Source of the DNA: Dehalococcoides mccartyi
Lineage (GTDB): Bacteria; Chloroflexota; Dehalococcoidia; Dehalococcoidales; Dehalococcoidaceae
DNA: 64,000 bases
Assembly: GCF_001889305.1 (NCBI RefSeq)
Contig: NZ_CP013074.1
Span: forward strand, 868,001-932,000
Direction of reading: 5' to 3'
The notes beneath the pieces are model-generated. The model did not search any database. It saw nothing but the letters and a program-made list of their open reading frames with translations, and was not told where the DNA came from. This document shows, piece by piece, positions 52,747 to 61,640 of this stretch. A program made the position numbers and the translations under genes. The first letter of the stretch is position 1, and each line of letters starts with the position of its first letter.

Positions 52747-53859
52747 TTATTTTTCTGCCTTCTTTTCAGCCCCAGCCACTTTCTTGGCAGAGGTCTTTTT
52801 AATGAACTCTGCAGTCATAAGATGAGCAGCGTCGTCAGTATACTGAACGGGAGGTGACTTCATAAAATATGAAGAGGGTTCGTTCAGTGAACCGGACATG
52901 CCGTTATCCATAGCTAATTTGCAGCAACGGATGGCATCAATGACTACACCGGCGGAGTTGGGGCTGTCCCAAACTTCCAGCTTCATCTCCAAATTCAAGG
53001 GGACATCACCGAAAGTCCGGCCTTCCATCCGGATATGGCAGAACTTGCGGTCTTCAAGCCACGGCACATAGTCACTGGGGCCTACATGAACACAATCAGG
53101 GTCAAGCTTGTAATCAAGCTGAGAGGTAACTGCATTGGTCTTGGAGATTTTCTTTGATTCCAGCCGTTCGCGTTCAAGCATATTCAGGAAGTCAGTGTTA
53201 CCGCCGAAATTCAGCTGATAAGTTTTTTCAAGCTTTACACCGCGGTCACAGAACAGTCTGGTAAGTACGCGATGGGTAATGGTAGCACCCACCTGTGACT
53301 TGATATCATCACCGATAATAGGTACACCGGCAGTTACAAAACGCTGCTGCCAATACTTTTCACGGGCGATGAATACCGGTATGCAGTTAATCATACCGCA
53401 TCCGGCTTCCAGAATCTGCTCCACATACCACTTGGTGGCTTCCTCAGAACCCACCGGCAGATAGTTGATAACAACATCCGTCTTGGTTTCTTTGAGGATT
53501 TTCACAATGTCAGCGGTAGAGCCGGGAGCTTTCTGGATAATCTGGGAAAGATATTTGCCCAGACCGTCATGGGTCATGCCGCGCTCAACTTTGACGCCGG
53601 TTTCAGGAACATCAGTGAATTTAAAAGTATTATTTGGTTTAGTAAAAATAGCTTCACTAAGGTCCTTGCCGACCTTATTTTTATCAACATCAAAGGCAGC
53701 AGTGAAGTTAATGTCGCTAATGTGATAACCGCCAAGATTGACATGCATCAGACCTGGAACGAATTCAGTGTCCTTTGCTTTCCGGTAATAGTGAACACCC
53801 TGTACTAAGGACGAAGCACAGTTACCAACACCGATAATGGCAACGTTGATTTTACCCAA
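52747..53859 (-). CDS. ino1: Inositol-3-phosphate synthase (mycobacterial type)
   Basis: This enzyme isomerises glucose 6-phosphate to inositol 3-phosphate with NAD. The 370-residue protein has [17 protein letters not shown] at the N-terminus, [21 protein letters not shown] near 130, [12 protein letters not shown] and the very conserved [17 protein letters not shown] near 200, then [11 protein letters not shown]. The shorter actinobacterial/archaeal form is seen rather than the eukaryotic one. The Lys/Ala-rich C-terminus ([17 protein letters not shown]) is an unusual tail. It begins a unit with the PimA-like and PgsA-like genes. Confidence 0.93.
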   Translation of the reverse strand: MGKINVAIIGVGNCASSLVQGVHYYRKAKDTEFVPGLMHVNLGGYHISDINFTAAFDVDKNKVGKDLSEAIFTKPNNTFKFTDVPETGVKVERGMTHDGLGKYLSQIIQKAPGSTADIVKILKETKTDVVINYLPVGSEEATKWYVEQILEAGCGMINCIPVFIAREKYWQQRFVTAGVPIIGDDIKSQVGATITHRVLTRLFCDRGVKLEKTYQLNFGGNTDFLNMLERERLESKKISKTNAVTSQLDYKLDPDCVHVGPSDYVPWLEDRKFCHIRMEGRTFGDVPLNLEMKLEVWDSPNSAGVVIDAIRCCKLAMDNGMSGSLNEPSSYFMKSPPVQYTDDAAHLMTAEFIKKTSAKKVAGAEKKAEK

Positions 53860-53886
53860 TTTTTTCCGTTCTCTCCTTCCAACAGA

Positions 53887-53931
53887 AGAGGCTATCCTGA
53901 AACGTCACTAACCCTTCAGAAGATAACCTCT
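53887..53931 (-). promoter_or_regulatory. Long hairpin in the leader of inositol-3-phosphate synthase
   Basis: On the minus strand 53922-53931 pairs with 53887-53896 (10 bp, one G-U) and 53915-53919 with 53897-53901 (5 bp), with a two-base bulge and a 13-base loop. It ends about 20 bases before the start codon region with its AAGGAGAG ribosome binding site. No T run follows, so it is not a terminator. Confidence 0.45.
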
Positions 53932-54001
53932 GAATAATTTGATACCTCTTTAAGCCCACACGGGCATTTTTAAAGCCGTTTGTAAAGATAAACTAAGTAA
54001 C

Positions 54002-54139
54002 TTAGCCTATCCTGAAAACCTTCCCGCCGCAAACAGGGCAGGTACCTTGCCAGGCTCCGCGACCATTTTTCAGAGTAACTCTCCTGGCATCTTTGACGTC
54101 AATCTTCTTGCGATCCTTGACACAATAAGCCTGTACCAT
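54002..54139 (-). CDS. DUF5679 small protein with zinc-binding Cys
   Basis: A 45-residue protein read from the ATG at 54139, with AAAGGAG in front. It begins MVQAYCVKDRKKIDVKDARR and ends TCPVCGGKVFRIG. The family usually has CVKCR at the N-terminus, giving two Cys pairs; here the second Cys of the first pair is Asp (CVKDR), leaving C6, C34 and C37. Function unknown. It sits alone between truB and the inositol cluster. Confidence 0.8.
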   Translation of the reverse strand: MVQAYCVKDRKKIDVKDARRVTLKNGRGAWQGTCPVCGGKVFRIG

Positions 54140-54221
54140 GGCCGGTCTCCTTTCGGGTATTTTGGAATATATCATCTACTATTATAGGCGCATTGTCAAG
54201 CATTATAAGTATAATTTTAAG

Positions 54222-55124
54222 CTAATCCGCATTCTCTTTCAGGCATTGGTTTACGAATACTTTTGCCGGATGCCAACTGCCGTCACTCTCCGGCTGGATT
54301 ATAGCCGCAAATCTGTTTTTCGTGTTATATACGGCAATTACCTCAGGCCTGTCATTTTGCTCCAGTGTTATCTCCAAACCATTTACCAAGCGTGTTATAT
54401 TCTTTTCATCAAGGGTCACTCTAGGCAAATGCCCTATGGCTATTTCGGGTGGAAGCAAAATATCCTGGAGTTTTCCTTCATTCTTGGCTGCTTCAAGGTC
54501 AGTAAATGAAAGAGATTTTGCCAGATTAAATTGCCCGTAAGCTTCTCTGACCAGTGATTTCAGATATGCCCCGCAGCCCAGTTTTCTGCCCAAGTCAAAA
54601 GCGATAGACCGTATATATGTACCATGTCCACATTCTATCCGTAAACGCAGTACAGGCAAATTGCAGTCAAGCAGTTTTATGCTATAAATCATGGCTGTCC
54701 GGGGATTTCTTTCTACCTCTAAACCCTGACGAGCCAGATTATAAAGCCGCATTCCGCGATGTTTTACGGCACTATACATAGGAGGTATTTGAGTAATCTC
54801 ACCCTGAAAATCCAGCAGTGCTGTTTGTATCATTTCACGTGTAATCCGGTCAAAGGGTTTTCGGGAAGTGACCTCGCCTTCACTATCATAACTATCTGTT
54901 TCTGTCCCCAGCTCTATTTCAGCCAGATATGTCTTGCTGACAGAAGAAAGGTACTCTATGAGACGCGTAGATCTGCCTAAAAAAACGGGGATAACTCCGG
55001 TGGCATACGGGTCAAGCGTACCTCCATGCCCTACTCGTTTCTGAGAGTAAATACGTCTGATTTTTAAAACCACATCAAAGGAGGTTATCCCGAAGGGCTT
55101 GTTGATATTCAAGATGCCATCCAT
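54222..55124 (-). CDS. truB: tRNA pseudouridine(55) synthase
   Basis: TruB makes pseudouridine 55 in the T loop of tRNAs. The 300-residue protein has KPFGITSFDVV near residue 8, the catalytic Asp in GHGGTLDPYATGVIPV near 38, and GTYIRSIAFDLG near 170, with a C-terminal PUA-like region. It starts two bases after the rbfA stop, so it ends the nusA-infB operon. Confidence 0.95.
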   Translation of the reverse strand: MDGILNINKPFGITSFDVVLKIRRIYSQKRVGHGGTLDPYATGVIPVFLGRSTRLIEYLSSVSKTYLAEIELGTETDSYDSEGEVTSRKPFDRITREMIQTALLDFQGEITQIPPMYSAVKHRGMRLYNLARQGLEVERNPRTAMIYSIKLLDCNLPVLRLRIECGHGTYIRSIAFDLGRKLGCGAYLKSLVREAYGQFNLAKSLSFTDLEAAKNEGKLQDILLPPEIAIGHLPRVTLDEKNITRLVNGLEITLEQNDRPEVIAVYNTKNRFAAIIQPESDGSWHPAKVFVNQCLKENAD

Positions 55125-55126
55125 GG

Positions 55127-55483
55127 CTAGTCTTCAGGCTGGTGTTGAGTAACCCGGTCAATAAGGGTATTCAGGCGAACACCCCTCTCTATTGTATCAT
55201 CCCACACGAAATGGAAAACCGGCATATAGCGGATATCAGTCTTCTTGGCTATTTCGGTACGGAAAAAACCGGCAGCTGTATTCAAAGCAGCCAGAATTTC
55301 ATCTTTGTGCTCGTTGCCGGATAAATGACTGACATACACGTTAGCATGCCGCATATCTTCAGATATATCTACTTCATTTACAGATAATAACGTATCCAGA
55401 CGCGGATCACGAACCTCTTTTTGAAGGAGGGCACTTATATCCGCCCTGAAAAGCTGATTCAGTTTCTTTATCCGCCGTGACAT
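55127..55483 (-). CDS. rbfA: Ribosome-binding factor A
   Basis: RbfA helps late 16S rRNA maturation. The 118-residue KH-like protein has LNQLFRADISALLQKEVRDPRLDTLLSVNEVDISEDMRHANVYVS, the typical family N-terminal half, and ends at about the usual length. Its ATG shares a base with the infB stop. Confidence 0.93.
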   Translation of the reverse strand: MSRRIKKLNQLFRADISALLQKEVRDPRLDTLLSVNEVDISEDMRHANVYVSHLSGNEHKDEILAALNTAAGFFRTEIAKKTDIRYMPVFHFVWDDTIERGVRLNTLIDRVTQHQPED

Positions 55484-57264
55484 CAGCGTGATTTTTCCTT
55501 ATGATAAAACTCTAAAATATCACTCTTCTGAAATTCATTAAAATCTTTAAGTCCCACGCCGCATTCGTAACCGGCTACTACTTCTTTTACATCATCTTTG
55601 AAACGGCGGAGACTGTTGCTGGGTGCATCTACAATCACCTCACCGCCCCGCAGAAGCCTCACCTGAGAGTTCTTTATCAGTTTACCTTCCAATACCATAC
55701 AACCGGCTATGCTTAGCTTCTTGGTGCTTTCAAAGACTGCCCTAACTTCGGCCCGGCCGTCAATCACCTCTTTGATAGTAGGTTCAAGCAAACCTTGCAG
55801 GGCTTTTTCCACATCTTCTACCAGTTTATAGATAATGTCATAATGACGGATATCAATATCTTCGGCATCAGCCAGACGCTGAGCATTGGTTTCGATGCCG
55901 GTGCTGAACCCGATAATCAAACCGCCTGACGCCATAGCCAGCATAACGTCACTCTCGGTTATGTTGCCAACACCGCTGCGGTTTATATTTATCTTTATCT
56001 TATCCGTACCCAGTTTTTCCAATGAATCTTTGATAGGCTCCAGACTGCCTTGAACATCGGTTTTAAGTATTATGTTAAGCTCTTTTATATTACCCTTGCT
56101 CACCTGGTCATAAACATTGGTAAGGCTGACTGCGTTGGTTTTACGGATAACCTGGCTATTTTCATTAACCATATCCCGAGCCTGTTTTTCGGTGGCGACA
56201 GCTATAATCTTGTCACCCACTTGGGGTACATTTTCCATACCAAGCAGAGCAACCGGAGTGGAAGGTTCAGCTTTTTTAATACGTTTGCCCACATCATTAA
56301 ACATAGCCTTTACGCGTCCCCAAGTATTACCTGCAACCACGGTATCACCCAGTTTCAAGGTGCCGCTCTGTACGAGTACGGTAGCCATAGGACCTTTGGT
56401 TTTATCCATTTCGGCCTCAATAACCACGCCATTTGCGGGCTGGTTGGGATCGGCTCTTAAATCTTCCAGTTCAGCAATAAGCAAGACTGCTTCCAGCAGT
56501 TCGTTTATACCCTTCTTTTCGCGAGCAGATGTCGGGATTGCCAGAGTGTCACCGCCCCATTCTTCAACCACCAGCCCGGCTTCGGCCAGCTGCTGTTTAA
56601 CTCTATCGGGGTTAGCTTCAGGTTTGTCCATTTTGTTTATAGCCAATATAATCGGCACACCGGCCGCCTTGGCATGATCCAAAGCCTCCAAAGTCTGAGG
56701 CATAACGCCGTCATCAGCAGCAACGACCAAAATCGTAATATCGGTAGCCTGGGCACCTCTGGCGCGCATGGCAGTAAATGCTTCATGACCGGGGGTATCC
56801 AGAAAAGTTATCTTCTGGCCTTTGATTTCCACCTGATATGCCCCGATATGCTGGGTAATACCGCCGGCTTCTTTTTCCATAACATTAGTGGAACGTATAG
56901 CATCAAGCAAGCGGGTTTTACCATGGTCTACATGTCCCATAATGGTTACAACCGGCGGGCGGAGGGGGAAGTTGCTCAGCTTTTCCTTGGCGGGAGAAAC
57001 TTTTTTAGCGGCACTCTTTTTCAGAATCTTAAGCTTGGCCTCAAAACCAGCCGCTTCTACAATCCCTTTGGCCACCTCAAAATCTATAACCTGATTTATA
57101 TTAGCCATGATGCCTTTGCGCATAAGGGCTTTAATAACTTCAACAGGGTTTGTATCCAGACTATCAGCCAGTTCTTTTACCGATACCGCTGCCCCAAGTT
57201 CAATAACCTTGACCGGCGGAGCAATTTCAGTTTTGGCGCTTGGTTTACTTGTCTTCTCTGCCAT
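55483..57264 (-). CDS. infB: Translation initiation factor IF-2
   Basis: IF-2 brings initiator tRNA to the ribosome. The 593-residue protein has one short N-terminal IF2_N domain ([36 protein letters not shown]) and then the G domain with GHVDHGKT near 112, DTPGH near 157 and NKMDKP near 211, followed by domains II-IV. It lacks the long N-terminal extension of E. coli IF-2. It overlaps the rnpM gene by 20 bases. Confidence 0.96.
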   Translation of the reverse strand: MAEKTSKPSAKTEIAPPVKVIELGAAVSVKELADSLDTNPVEVIKALMRKGIMANINQVIDFEVAKGIVEAAGFEAKLKILKKSAAKKVSPAKEKLSNFPLRPPVVTIMGHVDHGKTRLLDAIRSTNVMEKEAGGITQHIGAYQVEIKGQKITFLDTPGHEAFTAMRARGAQATDITILVVAADDGVMPQTLEALDHAKAAGVPIILAINKMDKPEANPDRVKQQLAEAGLVVEEWGGDTLAIPTSAREKKGINELLEAVLLIAELEDLRADPNQPANGVVIEAEMDKTKGPMATVLVQSGTLKLGDTVVAGNTWGRVKAMFNDVGKRIKKAEPSTPVALLGMENVPQVGDKIIAVATEKQARDMVNENSQVIRKTNAVSLTNVYDQVSKGNIKELNIILKTDVQGSLEPIKDSLEKLGTDKIKININRSGVGNITESDVMLAMASGGLIIGFSTGIETNAQRLADAEDIDIRHYDIIYKLVEDVEKALQGLLEPTIKEVIDGRAEVRAVFESTKKLSIAGCMVLEGKLIKNSQVRLLRGGEVIVDAPSNSLRRFKDDVKEVVAGYECGVGLKDFNEFQKSDILEFYHKEKSR

Positions 57265-57559
57265 TTTCTTTCACCTCACACACTTCGCGCCCATATTTTA
57301 ACAATTCCTCACGGTTTTCCGTTGTTATGGCAATTTTTAGAGCATGAGTAATATAACTGCCCTTTAGCCCGGATTCCCAGCAGGCTATGTCTTTGCACAA
57401 ATAGGCGCCACGTCCTTCTAGACGCCCGCTATGGTCTACCCTTACGTCATTATCTTCTGTTCTTACCAGCCGAACAAGCTCCATTTTAGCTTTTTCGGTA
57501 CGGCAGGCAATACAAGTCCGCATGGGCACAAATTTAGAAGTCGATTTCCTCTGATTCAT
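57245..57559 (-). CDS. rnpM: YlxR/RnpM family protein (DUF448)
   Basis: The 104-residue protein has the family signature [23 protein letters not shown] and [19 protein letters not shown]. YlxR has been reported as an RNase P modulator in Firmicutes. It starts inside the end of nusA (26-base overlap) and ends inside infB, exactly the conserved nusA-ylxR-infB order. There is no own ribosome binding site, so translation is coupled. Confidence 0.9.
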   Translation of the reverse strand: MNQRKSTSKFVPMRTCIACRTEKAKMELVRLVRTEDNDVRVDHSGRLEGRGAYLCKDIACWESGLKGSYITHALKIAITTENREELLKYGREVCEVKENGREDK

Positions 57560-59009
57560 AATCTGTTACATTCCGCCGTTTTTTGCCCTTCAGCTTGATA
57601 CCATCTTCAGCGGTATCCTTGCCTTTAACGGTCTTTTTCTTGTTTTTGCTTTTATTTTTGTCATCAATGATAACTTCGCGCCTGGGCAGCAAATCTTCCG
57701 CAAAACGCAGTTTGACCGAATCCCCTTCGGATACTTTATCAAGCACATTCAAAGGGACTACCACACCTTGCTCTTCGGGAACAGCTTCTGCCTTTGCCGG
57801 TGTTTCTTTAACCGCAGGTTCTATTATTAGTTCCGCAGGCGGCAATTTTCCAACAGATTCCTCTTCAATCTTTGAAACAGGTACCGCCGCAGGTTGTTTC
57901 TCAACAGTTTTCTCAACAGCTTCAGGTTTGATGTGCTCAGCCTGCTTGCGGGCAGCTTCTTCTGCGCGTTCAACTTCTTCGTCAGAGGCACTCTTTATAT
58001 CAATACGCCAGCCTGTCAGTTTAACTGCTAGACGCACATTCTGTCCTTCTTTACCAATGCCCAAACTGAGCTGACGGTCAGGTATAACTACAATGGCAGA
58101 TTTTTCCGCCTCATTCAATATAACTTTGGTAACTTGAGCAGGGCTGAGTGAATTCGCAATAAAAGTGGCTATTTCATTATCCCAAGCCACCACATCTATT
58201 TTTTCTCCGTTCAGCTCGCTGACAATGTTTTGGATACGTATACCCCGCAAACCCACGCAGCAACCTACCGGGTCAATTCCCGGCTGCAAAGCGCCTACCG
58301 CTACCTTAGAGCGTGAGCCTGCTTCACGGGCAACAGCCTTTATCTCTACCAGTTGGTTAAAAACCTCAGGTACTTCCATTTCAAACAAACGCCGTACCAG
58401 ACCAGGGTGTGAACGGGAAACAATGACAGCAGGACCTTTAGCTGTTTTAGCCACGTCCACCACATAAACCTTTATCCGCTGTCCGGCACGATACCTCTCA
58501 CCATAAGCCTGTTCACTGGCAGGCATTATAGCTTCTACCCGGCCGATATCAACCGTAATCTGTTTGGGCTCTATTCGCTGAACTACACCCACCAGAGTAT
58601 CTCCAGCCTTGGAGGCATATTCGTCAAATATAGCCGTATTTTCTGCCTCATGCAGACGCTGCAAAATAACCTGCTTGGCAGTCTGAGCAGCAATACGCCC
58701 GGCATCAGCCGGAGTATCTTCAACCATCATCAGGTCGCCTATTTTTGCATCTGCTTTTTGCCGTTTAGCCTCAAGCAAACGCATTTCTTGGCGGCTGTCA
58801 ATCACTTTTTCAACTACCTGCTTTTCGGCCATGACTTTTACCTTACCGGTAAGCGGGTCTATTTTCACCGTGATATTCTGGTTTGGAGCAAAGCTCTCTT
58901 TACGATAAGCCGATACCAATGCCGACTCAACGGTAGCAAGTACTACTTCTTTTGGCAGATTCTTCTCTGCCGAGAGCTGGGTGATAGCGAGCAAAAAGTC
59001 GCTTTTCAT
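57534..59009 (-). CDS. nusA: Transcription termination/antitermination factor NusA
   Basis: NusA binds RNA polymerase and regulates pausing and termination. The 491-residue protein has the N-terminal polymerase-binding domain, an S1 domain (GDTLVGVVQRIEPKQITVDIGRVEAIMPASEQ) near 130, and KH domains with DPVGCCVGLRGIRIQNIVSEL and IGKEGQNVRLAVKLTGWRIDI. The C-terminal 130 residues are acidic and low-complexity rather than the E. coli repeats. rimP, usually just before nusA, is absent. A hairpin with T run lies in its leader. Confidence 0.95.
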   Translation of the reverse strand: MKSDFLLAITQLSAEKNLPKEVVLATVESALVSAYRKESFAPNQNITVKIDPLTGKVKVMAEKQVVEKVIDSRQEMRLLEAKRQKADAKIGDLMMVEDTPADAGRIAAQTAKQVILQRLHEAENTAIFDEYASKAGDTLVGVVQRIEPKQITVDIGRVEAIMPASEQAYGERYRAGQRIKVYVVDVAKTAKGPAVIVSRSHPGLVRRLFEMEVPEVFNQLVEIKAVAREAGSRSKVAVGALQPGIDPVGCCVGLRGIRIQNIVSELNGEKIDVVAWDNEIATFIANSLSPAQVTKVILNEAEKSAIVVIPDRQLSLGIGKEGQNVRLAVKLTGWRIDIKSASDEEVERAEEAARKQAEHIKPEAVEKTVEKQPAAVPVSKIEEESVGKLPPAELIIEPAVKETPAKAEAVPEEQGVVVPLNVLDKVSEGDSVKLRFAEDLLPRREVIIDDKNKSKNKKKTVKGKDTAEDGIKLKGKKRRNVTDYESEEIDF

Positions 59010-59047
59010 CTCGGTTCTGTATCCTCCTCAGTTTATCCCGATACAAC

Positions 59048-59069
59048 AAAAAAGTGGGTTTGAACCCAC
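59048..59069 (-). terminator. Conditional terminator in the nusA leader
   Basis: On the minus strand a 6-bp stem with TCAA loop (59054-59069) is followed directly by six T (59053-59048). It lies about 20 bases after the predicted start of transcription and 39 bases before nusA. The position suggests autoregulation by NusA itself. Confidence 0.55.
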
Positions 59070-59097
59070 CTCAACAACGTGATTTAGCTTTTACGGT

Positions 59098-59127
59098 AGT
59101 ATAACACAAAGCCTTGTATATTGGCAA
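59098..59127 (-). promoter_or_regulatory. Promoter of the nusA-infB operon
   Basis: TTGCCA (59122-59127) and TATACT (59098-59103) are 18 bases apart on the minus strand. The -35 lies across the centre of a perfect 15-bp inverted repeat (59108-59140). Confidence 0.6.
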
Positions 59128-59140
59128 TATACAAGGCTTT
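59108..59140. repeat. Perfect 15-bp inverted repeat between nusA and comM
   Basis: 59108-59122 and 59126-59140 are exact complements around a GGC centre. It overlaps the -35 and spacer of the nusA promoter and lies 22 bases upstream of the comM -35. Being between divergent genes it cannot be an ordinary gene-end terminator; an operator or a cruciform is possible. Confidence 0.7.
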
Positions 59141-59162
59141 AAAGTCCTGCGAATATATCCCG

Positions 59163-59191
59163 TTGACACCCATCAAGCTTAACTGTAACAT
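59163..59191 (+). promoter_or_regulatory. Promoter of comM (leaderless)
   Basis: TTGACA (59163-59168) and TAACAT (59186-59191) are 17 bases apart. The ATG at 59200 is eight bases after the -10, at or within two bases of the expected start, and there is no Shine-Dalgarno sequence. Confidence 0.6.
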
Positions 59192-59199
59192 TAACTGTT

Positions 59200-60720
59200 A
59201 TGCTTGCAAAAGTATCAAGTTGTGCCCTTATTGGACTGGAAGGCACTATTGTTGAGGTGGAAACCGACATATCTGCCGGGTTGCCGTCATTTACCATTGT
59301 AGGACTGCCGGACGCCGCTGTTCAGGAAGCCCGTGAGCGGGTAAGAGCAGCAATCCGTAACTCCGGTTTTACTTTCCCTGTCAAACGCATAGTTGCCAAT
59401 CTGGCACCGGCTGATTTCAAAAAAGCCGGCCCTGCATATGATCTTTCAATAGCTTTGGCTATTCTTATAAGTTCCGAACAGTTAAAAGCAGACATATCTC
59501 AAATAGTGTTCCTGGGGGAACTCTCGCTTGACGGTAGTCTTCGTCATACCAGCGGCATATTGCCTATGGTTGCGCTTGCCTACCAAAACGGTTATCGCGA
59601 TATCATTGTGCCCGCCTGCGATGCCCGCGAAGCCTCACTGGTTGAGGGTGCCAATATACTTCCATTTAACGCGCTAAAAGAAATCACTGAATACCTGCAG
59701 GGAGACCGACCTGCACCCAAGGTATGTGAAATAAAGGAAGATTTTAAAAATATTACCCAAACTAATTATGTTGATTTGTCTTTCATAAAAGGGCAGGAAA
59801 ATGTAAAACGGGCGTTGGAAGTAGCTGCCGCAGGCGGGCACAATATGATAATGACCGGTCCGCCCGGCAGCGGTAAAACCATGCTGGCAAGGGCGTTAGT
59901 TTCCATACTCCCGCCGATGACCAGCGCTGAAGCTCTGGAAGTTACCAAGATATACAGTATTGCCGGTCTGCTGCCTCCAAATACCCCGCTTATAAACAAC
60001 CGCCCTCTTCGGTCTCCTCACTATACTATTTCTTCCGCCGGGCTGGTCGGCGGAGGCACTTTCCCCAAACCAGGGGAAATCAGCTTAAGCCACCGTGGGG
60101 TTCTTTTTCTGGATGAACTGCCGGAATTCGGACACAGCCTGCTTGAGCTTCTCCGCCAGCCTTTAGAAGACAAAACCGTGACCATAAGCCGGGCGCAGGG
60201 GAGTGTCAGTTTTCCGGCCAATTTTATGCTGGTAGGTGCTATGAATCCCTGCCCTTGCGGCTTTTTTGGTGATAATTATAAACATTGTACATGCCCGCCG
60301 GGGTTGGTAACACGCTATCAAAGGCGAATCAGTGGCCCGTTTTTAGATAGAGTGGACATAGTTATAGATGTACCCCGCATAGAATATGAAAAACTTTCCA
60401 GTGACCGCCTTGGCGAATCATCAGAGGCAGTCAGCCGGAGGGTGGGGAAATGCCGGGATATTCAGCTAAGGCGTTTTGCCACAAGTAAAATACTTTCCAA
60501 CGCGGAAATGACCCCGGCAGAAATACGCCAGTTTTGCATGCTTGAAGATGCCGCCCAGAACTTGCTGCGTACCGCTACCAAACAACTGTTTTTGTCCGCC
60601 AGAGCTTATCACCGTATATTGAAATTAGCCCGCACCATTGCTGACCTTGAAAATAATGATATAATCAAATCACATCACTTGGCCGAAGCGATACAATACA
60701 GGCCACGCTGGCAGGTATAA
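59200..60720 (+). CDS. comM: ComM/YifB-family magnesium-chelatase-like ATPase
   Basis: The 506-residue AAA+ protein has the N-terminal ChlI domain (GLEGTIVEVETDISAGLPSFTIVGLPDAAVQEARERVRAAI), Walker A GPPGSGKTMLARAL near 225, Walker B LFLDELPEF near 303, the Cys block NPCPCGFFGDNYKHCTCPPG near 348 and the C-terminal Mg-chelatase part. ComM drives branch migration during natural transformation. The gene starts at a leaderless-type promoter and is followed by an acetyltransferase after one base. Confidence 0.93.
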   Translation: MLAKVSSCALIGLEGTIVEVETDISAGLPSFTIVGLPDAAVQEARERVRAAIRNSGFTFPVKRIVANLAPADFKKAGPAYDLSIALAILISSEQLKADISQIVFLGELSLDGSLRHTSGILPMVALAYQNGYRDIIVPACDAREASLVEGANILPFNALKEITEYLQGDRPAPKVCEIKEDFKNITQTNYVDLSFIKGQENVKRALEVAAAGGHNMIMTGPPGSGKTMLARALVSILPPMTSAEALEVTKIYSIAGLLPPNTPLINNRPLRSPHYTISSAGLVGGGTFPKPGEISLSHRGVLFLDELPEFGHSLLELLRQPLEDKTVTISRAQGSVSFPANFMLVGAMNPCPCGFFGDNYKHCTCPPGLVTRYQRRISGPFLDRVDIVIDVPRIEYEKLSSDRLGESSEAVSRRVGKCRDIQLRRFATSKILSNAEMTPAEIRQFCMLEDAAQNLLRTATKQLFLSARAYHRILKLARTIADLENNDIIKSHHLAEAIQYRPRWQV

Positions 60721-60721
60721 A

Positions 60722-61597
60722 ATGAAGGACCAACTTACTCTTCAAACACCCCGCCTGGAATTGATACCGGCAAACGCCGACATGCTTAATTGCGAAATTC
60801 AAGAACAAAAGCAATTGGGGCAATTGCTGGAAGCTGAAATTCCAGCTAACTGGCCGCCGGAAGGTTACGGTTGTGAAACCCTTAAACGCTTGCTGACAAA
60901 ATATGAAGCAAGTAAATTTAAAACCGGTTATCTAAACTGGTATATAATTCTGAATCAATCCGGCACTCACCGCCAGCTTATCGGGGAGGCAGGTTTTAAA
61001 GGTGAACCTACCGCTGAAGGCCGTATGGAAATTGATTATTCTATACTTGCCCACTACCAGCACCACGGATATGCCATGGAAGCCGTCCACAGCTTGATAG
61101 GCTGGATACTCCAAGACCAAGATGTCAAAGAGATTATAGCCCAGACTTATCCCGAATCTATAGCCGCCCAAAAACTTCTAGTAAAAATAGGTTTCAGCGC
61201 TTCCGGTAAAGGCATGGAACAGGGCACCATACTCTTTGTTCTTCCCCGCGAAGACTATAAAACCGAATTACCTGTGATGACTGAAGGAGAAAAAAACGTG
61301 AAAGAAGACCTCAAAGCTAATTCCCGTAAAGCCGCTGAAAGCTTTGGTGATATGCTGGCCGCTTTTGGCAGCGCCGTCAGTGAAATATTTAATGACCCTT
61401 CTTTAAAAGAAAAGGCCAAGGAATTCGGCAAGAGTGTTTCAAGTTCGGCAGAAGCGGTAACCAACCGCTTTAAAGACGAGGAAATAAAGGTAAAGTTTAA
61501 AGAAGTGGGTGACGCCGCCCAAATTTTCGGCAAAAATGTAAGCAATATCTTCAAAGATGATAAAAAAGAATCTAAAACAACCGATGCCGAGGATTAG
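60722..61597 (+). CDS. GNAT acetyltransferase fused to a helical tail
   Basis: The 291-residue protein has two parts. Residues 1-180 are a RimJ/RimL-type GNAT domain (LQTPRLELIPAN, EIDYSILAHYQHHGYAMEAVHSLIGWIL, AQKLLVKIGFSASG). After PVMTEGEKN near 190 follows a Lys/Glu/Ala/Phe-rich stretch of about 100 residues with repeated patterns such as AAESFGDMLAAFGSAVSEIFND and EVGDAAQIFGKNVSNIFKDD that looks amphipathic and helical. The fusion is unusual. It begins one base after comM. Confidence 0.8.
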   Translation: MKDQLTLQTPRLELIPANADMLNCEIQEQKQLGQLLEAEIPANWPPEGYGCETLKRLLTKYEASKFKTGYLNWYIILNQSGTHRQLIGEAGFKGEPTAEGRMEIDYSILAHYQHHGYAMEAVHSLIGWILQDQDVKEIIAQTYPESIAAQKLLVKIGFSASGKGMEQGTILFVLPREDYKTELPVMTEGEKNVKEDLKANSRKAAESFGDMLAAFGSAVSEIFNDPSLKEKAKEFGKSVSSSAEAVTNRFKDEEIKVKFKEVGDAAQIFGKNVSNIFKDDKKESKTTDAED

Positions 61598-61640
61598 TTT
61601 ATATTCCGCATACTGCAATGCATATATTTAGCAGATGTAT

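Noticed and set aside
54181-54199. TTGACA and TATAAT near each other upstream of the DUF5679 gene
   Set aside because: They are only seven bases apart on the same strand, which cannot form one promoter.
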